Source: Haematococcus lacustris (Eukaryota > Chlorophyta > Chlorophyceae > Chlamydomonadales > Haematococcaceae). Taken from it: a DNA stretch of 64,000 nucleotides. Numbering within the stretch: the stretch's first letter is position 1; each line of letters begins with the position of its first letter. Both the position numbers and the translations under genes were made by a program. The DNA is taken from assembly GCA_030144725.1 (NCBI GenBank), contig JASKMD010000003.1, forward strand, positions 14,342,496 to 14,406,495, given 5' to 3'. The notes beneath the pieces are model-generated. The model did not search any database. It was not told the DNA's origin and worked only from the letters and a program-made list of their open reading frames with translations. Positions 40,721-61,700 of this stretch are shown piece after piece.

Positions 40721-43700
40721 CTATGGTTCAGGCGACCACAAGTGCAGCAGTTGGTCATAGAAGGACGCCGTGACCACCAGGTCCTGGCTGCCTGCTGTGG
40801 CCTGCCCTGCAGCATGCGCATGGGCACATGCCACCGGGCGGCAGGAAGTGTGCAACGCAACAGCCTCATCTACCTGGACAACAGAACCGTGCTGTTCCTC
40901 GCTACTCGCATGCAGGGCTTGCGCTGCGTCAGCTGCAAGGGCGTCATGCCTCGCCCCTTCCGCAAACCAGTCTGCGCCATAGCCGATGCTGCCATGCCCA
41001 GAGTATGTCTGTTTCACACGCAAAGGGGAGTGCCAGTCACGCATACCACCACTGCCATGCCCCTGGCACTCCCCCTCTCCAGCTGCCTCCCCTGTCTTTG
41101 GCACTGCCACGGTGGAGAATACCTGGAAGCCACCGTACATGCAAGCCGCTAGCAGCTTGGTAGGATCATGGGGGTGCCACTTCAAACGCCACACTCCACC
41201 CGTGGTGCTGGCCTGTCATGCAAGGCAGGCGAGGGTGGTGGTAAGGCAACCTTTCACAAGGTGAGGTGGACTTCAGTAAGACATGCCGTAAGGACTTCAG
41301 TAAGGCATGCTGACTTCAGTAAGGCATGCCAGCAGGCTGGAAGCCTGCTTGTAAGCGATTGTGGAGGCGGCTATGCAGCCAGGTGTGCAAGGGACTGTGC
41401 CATGGCTAGGCTATGCTTGCCTGGAGTAGACTAGACTGTGTCCAGCACAGCCCAGCACAGCCCAGCACAGCCCGGCCTAAAGAAGACTAGCCTAGGACAA
41501 AGAAACCCTGTGGGCTCCCAAGCCACCCCACAAGCTCCCCTACATCACTGTGGGCGCCTCTGTCACTGACCCCTGACCACTTTGCTGTACAGTGCCGGCA
41601 GTGGTGATGACATCTTGAGTGCTGCTGCTGGTGGTGATGACCCTGACAATGATGTTTGTGTGATTGTTCAGCTGCAGTGTGCCAGGTGTCACCTGGCTGA
41701 GCACCACCGGCCGGGCTGTCTGCCTCAGGTCCCAGATGCGAAGCTGATCATCGTAGCTCCCTGTGGCCACGATATGCTGGTGGGCCGGGTGTGGCGCGAT
41801 GCTGCAGACACCAGCACCATGTGCCTTGCGGTTGGTGTGCATGCAGGTCGGGGGCTCCAGGTCTAGGGATCGACTCCAGGCATCGTCAGCAGCTCCTGCG
41901 GTGTACACCCAGCTGAAGTTGAGGAGGCCCAGGAGTGGTGCAGGCCTCGCTGGTCAGGCCTGCTGCAGAGGCTGATGATGTGTGGTTCTGGGTGTAGCAT
42001 CACAGTGTGAGCATCAGTTTAGTACAAAACAGCGAAGCTGATGTGTATCACTCAGCGTCCTATCCCGTCACCTGGCTGGTGACATGGTGGGATGTCTAGG
42101 GACATGACAGCGGAGCTTTCAGATGCTATTCTAACCAATAGCAGTTTTTGATAGCTTTAGGAGTCATTCAGTTATGGAGGAATTTAGGCTTTCCAACGCT
42201 ATGGCACGTTCAAGTGACAAACTACGTCATGAAGAACTGGCTTTTAGTCTCAATCATTACACGTCACACAGACAAAGAATTACTGGTAAGCATGCGGCAG
42301 CAGTCCCATACCTTGTGACAGGAGCGGACAGTTCACTTTGACAAGAGGCGCCCTCTGACATGTCAGTTTGACCCTCAGCCGACAGCTGCTGTTCACATGC
42401 GTGCATGTCCCCCAGTGCGCCTGCTCCCGTGCCAATGATTGGCTTGCTCCAGTGCGTCTGGCACACGTTAGTGCTGCCCCTAGGGTGTGCAGTGTGCTGG
42501 TGATGCAGAGCAGTAGGGGAGCCCAGGGTGCCCAAAGCGCAACAATGGCCTAGGTCGCCTCCCGGGGCCACTGCAGGGCTGCCTGCCTCACCTTGCCTCC
42601 CTTCCCTGTCATCAGGCCTGCTGATCAGGGCCAGGCTGGGCCCAGCCAGGCATCTGAGGTCCCAGACCTTGAGGCAGCAGTCGTCAGCACCGCTCAACAG
42701 CACACTGGGCTGCACACATCAACATCACCACCACCACCACCACCACCACCATGAAGTTGTAGTGCTGCAGCGCTGCAACAATGCTGTCATGCAAATGCCC
42801 ATGTGAAGTCCATGTTGTTGTTACTGACATCTAAACAGTCAGGTTGGGATGCAAGCTTAGTGAGATACAAGTCACACACGCAAGCACAGCACCATATGAC
42901 CTGTGTGGCCCAGTGCTGTCTTTCTGAGTGCAGGCCAAGGGTAAGGAGGGTCTGCGCCTCCAACTGCAGCTGGGTGCTTTTAAATGCAGCACATGGTGTG
43001 CATGGAATGCAAACGCCACTCGCATCACTTCAGCTGCTTGTCGTCTTTGCATGAGGTGCAGGGCTGAGCCTCAGCGTGAGCATCCCACCACACCACAGGG
43101 CTGCAGGCCATGCAAAGTCAGTGCATGGATGCATGATACACGCGAAAGATAACACGGCCAGCACTCTAGGAGCAGGTGGTGACCATCACTCATCACACAC
43201 ATGGATGCATGCAGAGAAGCCCTGGGCAGGCAGCATGTGGGCGGCTGGTAACCACGGCATGACACAGGCAGGAGGTTAGCAGCCACTCGGGACTTGCCTG
43301 GCAGTTGTCGTAGTGCGCAACGCTCCAAACCTCTGCGTTGTGAGCGTCCCAGCGCACTAGAGGGGCCAGGCACGCAGGCGTGACCTGCAGCCACGCATGG
43401 GCAGCTAGGCAAGGCAGCCCATGCGAGTCAATGCGGTGAGTGTCATCCTGTTTACCTCAACCTAGAGTGAAGTGCTGTGCATGGCTGCTGCACGACACAG
43501 GCAGCAGCGCCTCCGTCTTCTATTTTATGAGGTATGTTGATAGTGGGAATGGTCCAGAGTGAGCACAAGGGATCACTTTCTGACCACATGGGCACATGGG
43601 CACTTTTCAGCCACACAGGGGCGCTTGCTGGCCAGGGCTCGTGTCTTCCTCACCCCACCTCCACTAGCCTATCAACGATGATGCAAAGTCAGCGCCATAG

Positions 43701-44784
43701 GCATCAGCTCCAGTGCCTCATACTGCGAGGTGGCTTCCTAGCTTGTGTATGGGCCCCAATGCCTGCTATGCCTGCCAACCCCACACCTGCAGCAGGGCCA
43801 GCTGGCCGTCTGACGTGCTGACTGCCAGCGTCTGAGGCTGCAAGGTACTGGCAGGGCAATCCATCTCTGCTTCACCGTCCTTGCTCCTGCTGCCGCTGCT
43901 GGTGCCATGTTGGGGCATGCTGCTAGTGCCTTGGCTTTGGGACCAGGACAGGGCGAGGGCCATGGCCCCTGAGCCACACACTGTGCAGGCAGCAACTTGC
44001 TGCAGCCAGGAGTCTTTGCCGGGCTGCATGCAGAAGGCAGGCAGCGTACATAGGCACAAGTAAACCCACATGAGTATGAGCTGCAGGCCATGCGGCCTGT
44101 AGTATGCCAGAGCAGCTGTGGGGCAAGGCTGGAGCAGAGTAAACAGATTGTCATGGCAGCATCATCGCTGCTGCTATGATTCACTGCAGCAACAGGGTTC
44201 CCATTATCCAGGTGCCACACTTACTTCGCGTGGTTGCAGTTGGAACAAGCGCACACTGCCATCTGCCAGGGCTGCGGCTAAGCAGTTGGAGCTTGTGCCT
44301 GGTGGTATGGAGTGTACGTCTGCAGCTCCCTCAGGCGATTGTACCTATTACCTATCACCAACTTCACACAATCAGAGACCTTGATCAGGGTGAAGTCAGG
44401 GTAGGTGGTGCAGGCTGGGCCGTGGCAAGGCCTGCAGCACCTGGGCCCACTTCAAGTCGAAAACGCCAGGCAGGTCCAAGGTTTGAAGGGGCCGGAGCTG
44501 CCATGTCTGTTCTGCTTTTGCACCATTGCCCACGTCGCCGCACAATGGGCGCTGGGCGCTGAGGGCCTTGAGAAATAGTCGCCCTGAGCGCGAGGTTGGG
44601 GTGATGGGTTTAACAAGTTTGGCAGTTGCACTTAGCAATGCCGAAGCGCCGCACCATTGCGCAGACCAGTGGCTTCGTCGAGCTGGTACGTGCCAACAGC
44701 GACAATGTGGCGCACGCCAGGGCCTTGACAACATTCTGCGCTGTCTGCATTCCAGCCGAGTGCCTCAGAGTAGTGCAGCACCAT
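40721..44784 (-). CDS. DPH7: diphthine methylesterase DPH7 (WD40 protein)
   Basis: Removes the extra methyl ester from methylated diphthine on elongation factor 2, the step before the final amidation in diphthamide synthesis; cytosolic. Start ATG at 44784 gives MVLHYSEALGWNADSAECCQ and then HIVAVGTYQLDEATG, the characteristic DPH7 N terminus. Exon 1 is 44655-44784 and exon 2 44441-44583 (GRLFLKAL, VFDLKWAQ). Later exons carry LADGSVRLFQLQPRE (44.25 kb), LAVSTSDGQLALLQVW (43.8 kb), WDAHNAEVWSVAHYDNCQ (43.35 kb), PSVLLSGADDCCLKVWDLRC (42.7 kb), HGAGVCSIAPHPAHQHIVAT with GSYDDQLRIWDLRQ (41.8 kb), MWRLKWHPHDPTKLLAACMY (41.15 kb), SIGYGADW and VTASFYDQLLHLWSPEP to the stop at 40721. The ATGSYD and YGADW motifs are typical of the family. 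The exon 2 to exon 3 junction is one base out of phase with the homology. Confidence 0.88.
42722..42752. repeat. (ACC)n trinucleotide in a DPH7 intron
   Basis: About ten units. Confidence 0.9.
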
Positions 44785-45145
44785 GTATCATATATGAACA
44801 TAAGGGGTCCCGATGAGATACGTACACATGGGGGTCACAGCCGGCGGTCATGTAGATCGGAGGCAAGGTGTGGCTACATGACAAACAGTGGAGCAGTAGG
44901 GTTCCACCTTGGTAGTGCTTGCCACAACAGCAGTAACACAGAGAACGTTTGTTCTACTGTTACTTTTGCCATCTGAAGACATTTGGATGATTCGTCAGTT
45001 ACATAGCGAGCACTGGACTTGCTCGGGAACCCGCGTTTGGCACCATGCTCTCAGCCTGCGTACTGACCCTCGCCATGTCTAGCATGCCATCGCACTGTGG
45101 CTGCAAACCCTCGCCATCCCTCTCCGGACCTGGCTTAGCAACTGT
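44785..45145. other. RPS3A 3' region and DPH7 promoter
   Basis: 360 bases separate two same-strand genes. A minus-strand TGTAA at 44999-45003, 143 bases after the RPS3A stop, is a good green-algal poly(A) signal. DPH7 promoter sequence must lie between there and 44784. Confidence 0.55.
44999..45003 (-). terminator. TGTAA polyadenylation signal of RPS3A
   Basis: TGTAA is the common green-algal poly(A) signal; distance from the stop codon is typical. Confidence 0.55.
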
Positions 45146-46814
45146 CTAGGCTGTCTCTGGCTCTGCAACAGGGGCTGCATCAGGTGCGCGGTCAAGCTTG
45201 GCGCCAACCTGCAAGGCACAAACAGGTACCAGAGACAAGACTGCTCGCTTCCATGACAAGCTGTGTATGATAATTGCATGCATTGCAACCAGGCCAGCCT
45301 GTCTAAGGTTGCATGCCAGCCCACCCAGCAGCAAGCTGGTGACAGCACCAGAAGCAGGAACATCAGTCCAGCAACAACACTGGTGCGACCAAGCCCGGTG
45401 CTCCAGCCTGCCCAGCACCCCAATGCTGGCCTGTACTACTAGGCGCTGACCTCCTCAGTGTAGTCGCCGTGAACCTCCATCAGCTTGGTCAAGTCAAACT
45501 TGGGGGACTTTAGGATCTTGACCTTGCGAATGAAGGTGTTCTGGAGGGGGTAGATGCCTGCAGGGAACAACCAGGCAGCATGCATGCACCGTGTATTCAA
45601 CCCAGCTGCAACCAGTGCAATGCCAGGTCAGCTAGCAACGCCATGCTTGGCAAAGCACATTGCTGGAGCAAGCACTGGGGATACTGTGTTGTTGGTGACA
45701 TGGATCTCAACCAAGCATAGATTAACTAAGCATGGCCTTGGACCTTCTGTTATAGCTAGCACACACAAAGATCCATTAAACCTACACCAGCCATGGCTGG
45801 TCAGCCTCCCTTGCACTGACTAGGACAAGCCAGGGGCATCACCACACACCCTGGCAGGCCTTCTCAATGTCCTTTCCAATAGCTTCAGGAATGAACTTGG
45901 CCACCAGATCCTTCAGGTCCACAGAGCTGGCCTCCCGTGTCATGATGTCCGTCATCTTCTTGCGAATTGCGCGGATCTGGGAGCTCTGTGCATAAGCTGT
46001 GCGCTTGATCTGTCCCTGGCGCTTCTTTGTAAAGGAGATGCAGAAGATGCGCAGGATGTAGCCATCTGTGGTCTTGACATCCACATGTGCCTCAATCAGA
46101 GTCTGCCACTTGCGGACCAAGGACCTCAGCTTGTCAGTGGTGAAGTCCATGCCCTGGAAGCAGAGGACACAACCTTCATACCAACCTGCTACATGGGGCT
46201 GCTGCATGCATGATAGGGCTGCTGCAGCCTGCCTATGGCAGCTGGCTGTCCAGCTAGTGGGAGCTGTGAGAGCGTACCCAAAAGTTGGTCAGGCAGTTGC
46301 GACCCTGCACGTCCTCCACTCGCAACCGGATCTTCCTGTAGGCATCCTCCTCATTCTGCGGCCATTTCACTCAGTGTGAACACCGTCCCAAGCCGCTGGT
46401 TGCTGCAACTCTGCGCCCCGGGCCTGTTCGCCCACCTTCTGCAGGTCTGCAAGCGACACCTCAAACACCCTGCCCTTCAGGGCGTCGGAGGCAATCTGCG
46501 TGGCGGCCAGGTCCGCCGTCGGTTAGGCACAACCCACACCGCTGCTGTGTTCTGCTCTTTTCTGCTATTCCTGCACCTTTGTGCCAGTCGTCCTGGTCAC
46601 AAGTGTCTTGCCCACTTGGCGCACAGAGAAGGAGGTGGGGGCCTTGATATCATACCAGTCCTTGCGTGCAAAGGGATCTGAGGCCTTCTTCTTGCCTGCG
46701 AGGCAGAGCATAACCAATGTCTTCAATTGCTTGAGCCAGGTATGGCCTGGAGCGCGCCGCAAACGTACCTCCCTTCTTCCCCTTAGAGATGCGCTTGTTC
46801 TTGCCGACAGCCAT
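45146..46814 (-). CDS. RPS3A: 40S ribosomal protein S3a (eS1)
   Basis: Structural protein of the small cytosolic ribosomal subunit, near the mRNA exit. Seven exons, all in phase and all with GT-AG borders: 46769-46814, 46577-46695, 46436-46495, 46278-46355, 45850-46153, 45451-45557 and 45146-45208. They total 777 bases and 258 residues, the normal family size. Recognisable segments in order: [69 protein letters not shown] sequence (here [20 protein letters not shown]), [80 protein letters not shown] and a variable Ala/Glu/Pro-rich C terminus. No defects seen. Probably strongly expressed and divergently arranged with the PDE12-like gene. Confidence 0.97.
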
Positions 46815-48010
46815 GGTGGCGCGCCGGAAGTAGCCTGCAGCGCACCAGCGAGCTGAACTCTGGCAACTTTGCAATCGCTCGTAGCTAGCTGCAGGTAACA
46901 CACCTGAGCTTCAAGGGGTTCAAGACAAAAGAGGGCAACATGCTCGATGCCCACCTTTTCTCCACCATGCACCATGCACCGTGAATCAAATGGCTTGAAC
47001 ACCCACCATACAAACAAGCGTAAGGGAAGCATCGCTGCTTCTAACTGTTCACGGCTCCAAGTTACTGAATGCCGCGTTTATTCATGGATCTGTCACAGGT
47101 CTGTGGAAGGTAGTCTCGTGAGCTTGTGTGTCCTGAAGGGTTTTTACACTAGGCAAGCATTTTGGTCGCAGCATGACGACAGCAGGGTGGATGAAACAGC
47201 AATACTTGACAACCAAACAGCAGGAACTAAGTGCACCTGTATCCACTGGCACTTCAGCACGCCACTGTGGTGCTCGCTTATGGCAGCTGAGCGGAGCCAT
47301 TGCTGAATGTGGACATCGCCATGCGACACATTTTCATGCGAAGCGGGAATGCATGGCGGCGTGGCCCGTGTTTCCTGGCGATGCTGGCTTTGTGTTGGAG
47401 CGATGCTCGTTGCAGACTGCTGACCCATGACAGGGCACGACTCAGAATTTCTGCCAAGTTGAGGTCAGCTGCTGCCACCTTTGCCACCACTGCTGCAAAC
47501 ATGGAAAAGGCAAGCCAAGACCGTTGCTGTCATGCAAGCGCAGCCTCAGCCTGACAGTGCAGCTGCCCTGACGCCTGTCAGCAAGCTTTAGGCCACATGC
47601 GTGTCTAGTGTGCTGACCACATCCTTGACAGGTCCATGTGCGGCACACAGAGGTTGACAGAACCCTCTCTGTTTCCTTAGTGTACGACAACAAGCTGCGT
47701 ACCCTGAACAGGTGCCAGCCGAGCCAGGGATTCTGCATATGGCAGGGCAGCTGGCCTCAAGTCCCCTGCACACACTAGGACCATGTGTAGGCCATGCGCT
47801 GTCCCATGGCCCCAGCCACAGTTGCACTTGACACGAGATGAGCCACCTACAGCATGCTGGACATCCAGCATCACTCCCTTGCCTGCCTATCTGCTGCCCT
47901 GCCTTGCTGCTGCCCTGTCTTGCTGCTGCCCTGCCTTCCTGCTGCTCTGCATTCGCCTTACTGCTGCCCTGCTTTATTGCCCCACCCTTGCCTTGCCTGC
48001 CTTGCTGCAG
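46815..48010. promoter_or_regulatory. divergent intergenic region RPS3A / PDE12-like
   Basis: 1.2 kb between the RPS3A start (minus) and the first confident exon of the PDE12-like gene (plus). The 5' exon(s) of the latter must lie here, since the exon at 48011 begins at an acceptor. No specific promoter element was recognised. Confidence 0.45.
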
Positions 48011-57041
<9,031 letters not shown>

Positions 57042-57554
57042 TCTGAACGTGATCCTACTTTGTGAGCGGCTCAAAGGCAGTGACTGGTGAGGCAGTGGTG
57101 ACCGTTAGCCATGCCTGCTACTGAATGTGATCAGCCGTGTGTGCTATGAGGCAATTGTTTGAGTGTGGTGTCATTGATGGCAGAGCACTCGAGTAGCGTT
57201 ACAGCTGACGGCATAAGTGACGCACGCCAACGTTAACTGGCCCAGTCATCATTGTCACATGGCCAGGGCATCTGCCAGCGTCATGGCCTGCGACACACGT
57301 GCTCGTTGGCCTGACATGGTAGGGGATTGGCTCCTCCTTCCTGATCGCATTGTCTTGCCTAGGGTAACCTGACCCAGTGGCCAGCGATGACTTGTCATCC
57401 AGGGTTCAAGCCCGTTGCAGGCCTGCAGCTACAGTGTTGCCATTAAGTCGTTCGTTAAGGAGCAGACGGAGTTCGGGGGGAATATCCAGAATAAGTAAAC
57501 TCTAACGATACACATGCTTGGGACAACACCCCACCAATGAAATCAGTGTGCTTA
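57042..57554. other. PDE12-like gene 3' region
   Basis: No gene seen. No TGTAA signal is found in the first 500 bases after the stop. A match to a tRNA B box (ggttcaagccc) near 57403 lacks a tRNA around it. Confidence 0.4.
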
Positions 57555-57785
57555 TGCCCAGATGGTCGGAGCTGAAGTGGCTAGGAAGGCGGTCATTTGG
57601 ATCAAGCACAAGGCTGCCAGATTATGATGATTGGTGTTTACCCCTTCCCCTCGAGGGTTTAAGACTTTCTGTGATGGTCAGGAACGAGTCAACGCAATAT
57701 TGTATGATGCCTCCTGATGGCAGCAGCTCATGCAAATTGCAGTCTGGTTCATATGAGTCACAAGCTTTGCTCTCTGAGGTCCGTT
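57555..57785 (+). repeat. dispersed repeat E, copy 1
   Basis: About 195 bases (57583-57772) match 59503-59697 at high identity, including tcaagcacaaggctgccaga and aacgcaatattgtatgatgc. The family is not recognised. Confidence 0.85.
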
Positions 57786-57834
57786 GAGGTCTCCGCTTCA
57801 GGTCTCATCTGTCAGGGGCTAGCCAGCAGCTGTG

Positions 57835-58010
57835 GTTGACCTGAAGTGTCATGGGGTGCCCAGTGGTCTGTCGGGAAAGTGCCATCTATGTGGGGGCTGC
57901 AGTCATCAAGGGTGCGATTGAGGATGCTACAACATGTTTGTAGTAGCTGAATGAGATTACCCTCAGGCCGACATGTTGTTCCTTGATGAATGAGTTTTGT
58001 TGGCCTAAAG
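57835..58010 (+). mobile_element. solo 3' end of family C
   Basis: Plus-orientation match to the family C noncoding end: ggggctgcagtcatcaaggg, gctacaacatgtttgtagta, acatgttgttccttgatgaa, gagttttgtt. Confidence 0.75.
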
Positions 58011-58725
58011 TGTCATAGCCAGGTTGAAGGAGGTCCAAACTATGACGGCATACCCCCGCGACCAAGCTAAGCCAAGCGGACAATCACCTTCATACACTGC
58101 ATGCATGCTACTCAAGTGGCTTGCTACTCCTAGCAATAGCACAACAATTCTCAATAACTCATCATACATTACCCGCTTCGCAGCCATGGCGCTCTAGTGG
58201 ATCTTGCATGGGGGCACATCCTTCTTGGATCATCCGGTTTATCGGTTTATCATCCGGTTTATTCACAAGGATGTCACACCTCACCCCCCTGCCTGGTGTG
58301 CATAGTTATGACTTGACATGGCGCGTTAGGGTTGTGCAACAGTCAAATCATTATCTAAGCAAGCTGCACCCACCCTCACCGGCACAGGCAATCAGGGGCA
58401 TGGGATGCTGCGAAAGTGAGAATGGTGTATAACATCTGCACGGCATCACAGTGCGTATAGATTGCTGACTGAGCATGCATGCAGCATGCAGGACAGATAT
58501 TGATGTGAGCCGCAGCCCACCAGCTCCACCTCCATCACCAGCATCCGTTCTTGAGAGATATTCGAAAATAATCATGTAGTGCCTGTGACTAGGATACTGA
58601 CCTCCTACCTATGCTTGCTGCAGCCACCTGCAAAGTATGGATCCAAAGTGGTGTGACCAACGGTGTGATCCGACTGGATTGTTGCCACCCAGGCTGGTGT
58701 GACCCAGCCTTTGTCACTTGCTTGG
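58011..58725. other. spacer 3' of DNA2
   Basis: No gene recognised; probably holds the DNA2 3' untranslated region at its right end. Confidence 0.35.
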
Positions 58726-61700
58726 TCACACCCCGTTCACAACGGGGACGAGCCATCCCTTTTCCTGCACCAGGTTGAGCAGCTGGCACATCATGGGTGC
58801 AGCCCTCAAGGTCACGCTGCTGCCCACCATGACCAGCTTGTGCTGGGCCCGTGTAAGCGCGACGTTGATGCGCTGCAGATTGGCCAGCAGCCGGCCGGCT
58901 TGCCGCTCCGGGTTGCTCCGTACAAAGGACAACAGTATGCAAGGCTTGTCCCGGCCCTGGTACTTGTCGATGGTCAGCACCTCAATGCCTGCGAGGAGAG
59001 GGGTGGGAGGTAGTCAACGGCCAGACCTGTACCTTTTTTAGCTCGGCTCACGGTGGAGCAGTGTGCTTAATAGTGGACAAAGCCTGAGAGTAGGGAGGGT
59101 GGAAGGCACGGGGCACCCGCACAGAGTACTGCTGCATGACTGAGGATGTTTTTTCCTAGCACTGCACAACCACCCTTGCCACCAATCTACATGAGTTTGA
59201 CACACAGCTGTCACCTTGTGTCACGAAATGCAGCACATGTTGATGCCTTCTGACAACTCTGCTTCCCACCAGCAGCTGTACTTAACGCTGACCGCATGTG
59301 TAAACCATCAGGAATGCAGCCCAGCATGCAGGCATGCTCGAGGCTTAGCCCCTTGCTCCTAGGCTTCAGGTGATGTCAGGGCCTGAGTGGTTAGACAAAA
59401 GCTGCAGAGATGCCAAGTGTTAGCTGCAGGACACGCTGCACTCAGGAGTAGTGCTGCACCTTCACCGCCAGCACAAGGAGGACTATAGAGGGCTGGTGGC
59501 TAGGAAGACGGTCAGTTGGATCAAGCACAAGGCTGCCAGATTATGATGATGATTGGTGTATACCCCTTCCCCTCAAGGGTTTAAGACTTTCTGTGATGGT
59601 CAGGAACGAATCAACGCAATATTGTATGATGCCTCCTAATGACAGCAGCTCATGCAAATTGCAGCCTGGTTCATATGAGCCACAAGCTTTGCTCTGCAGA
59701 ACTTCACAAGGTATTAGCGGAGCTGCTGCCCCTTACATCTGCTGCTCCCTGCGCCAAAGTAATCCCAATGAATACTGATGCCGATAGCAATGCATGAAAT
59801 GCTTGCACTCTGCTTTCCCGCAGCTGTTAGCGCATGGCGGGCGTAGTGGGCCATTGCAAGCAGCCCTGCTCCACTGACCTGAGGCAGGGGTGGAGGCAGT
59901 ACTGCCTGCAGCAGGGCTGGGTGCAGGGTGGTCCAGGGCCAGGGCAGACTGCACCTCAGCCACCTTGCGCTGCAGTAGAGAAACCTGCAGCTCAGCAGGC
60001 GGACGCTGTAGGCAGCAGGTGCAAGACGGGCACAGCATGATGTGCACCTGTGGAACCCCCTGGAGCTGCAGGGATCCCACACCTGAGGATCCATAGCATG
60101 CATTGAGGACAGGGTAGCCTGGTGTGTGTGTTGTAGCAGTGCTGACAGGCAAATGCGATGTAATGCTAGTCTTGATGATCCGGACAGGGTAGCCCGGCGG
60201 GCAGGGTGTTCCGGGAGGGTGCCTCGAAGCCATTGCAAGTGAACACCTCACCTAGCGGTACACCCTGCAGACAGCCTGATCAGGCAGTACGCTACATCAC
60301 ATGGTTGCAATGATGATGGGAGTGGTCTGGGTCTGGGTTTCTTGCCAAGCTAGTGCAGTGCCTGCATGCCAGATGCAGCCCATGCGGGCTGACAGCAGCA
60401 GCCAGGTGTAGGTGGCAGCACTGACCTGCGCCCTGAACGGAGACACCAAGCCCAGGTCAGCTGGCTGCGCACCACACAGCAGGAGCGACTGCACCAGGCG
60501 TGCAATAATCTGCGCCTCGCCAAGGTTGCTCACTGCCTCCTGTGCATGACAGGCCAGCCGCAGCAGCAGGTCAACAGGTGAGTGACAACTGGGCTAGCAC
60601 CACCCTGACACCCTGCTGCAGTGCACTGGCCAATGTACCTGAGCCTGGTCTGCCCACAGGAGTATACCTAGTGTACCTGTGTCTAGCTACCCTGTGCAAG
60701 GGTAACCTGTGCCTGGGTAGCTGTGCCTGGCTACCCACATAAGTGTACTTTATAAGCCTGGTCTACCCACAGGAGTCTGCCAACCCCATGGCAGCTGCCT
60801 GGTCGGTCTAAGCGCCACTGCTTGCTGGCTTAGCTGCTCCGTTGTTGAAGGCAACAGCTTGGTGACAGCTTAGACAACGAAAAAACCTATCAATGCAGAT
60901 GAGAAGGGGGAGCGCGAGGAGGGAGGAAGGGGAGTGGATGGATGAGGGTGGTGTGAGGGGGCTGAGGCAGAGGGGCAGTGGCCCAGTCCCTGAACCCACC
61001 TGGCTGCAGCTGTCATGGCAGCTGTCTGCTGTGTCCAGGAACACCACTCGGCGCTCAGGGTCCAGGGCCTGGTCACACAAGCACACCGCCGCATGAGTGA
61101 CCGAGCACCTAGGCTCATGGGCTACTGGGCGCACAGTTCACTGCAGCATGCGGGCAGTACTTGATCATGCTGCGCCCTAGGAAACATGATGTGCTGCTCT
61201 CTTGGCTGCTGAAGTTGATGGCGATGATGATGCTGCAGCCTCTGCGACGCTGCTGCCTGCAGTGAGTGTCTGATTGCGTTGGAGGGACAGTGTGGATAGG
61301 TGCTGCAGGTGTGACAGTGTCTGCTGCACCTGCTTCAGCCAGGCGGGCAGCGGCTGTCCTGCGGGCAGCTCCGACAGCTGGTGGGACCAGGCTGGGAGGT
61401 GCAGGCGGGCAGTGGCCACGGCTTGCGAGGCGCAGCGCAGACTGCCACTGTAGACCAGGCTGTTGCTGAGCGCCTGCAGCAGGGGAGGGAGGGGAGCAGG
61501 GCCATGGGGGTGGCATGGGAGGTGGGGTGGCATGGGGACGAGGTACACAGATAAGGTGGTGAACACACAGGGTGGTGAACACACAGGGTCCAAGGTTGTG
61601 TCGGGGGGATACAGGTGGTGTGCAGGGAAGCCAGGGTGAGAGTGAGGGTAAGAGTGAGGGTGATGGACAGGGGCCAGGGGGCAGGGGCGGGAAGCTCAGT

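Noticed and set aside
57361..57420. tRNA gene or tRNA-derived SINE (ggttcaagccc B-box match near 57403)
   Set aside because: Spacing to any A-box-like sequence is too short for an anticodon arm, and acceptor and T stems do not pair.
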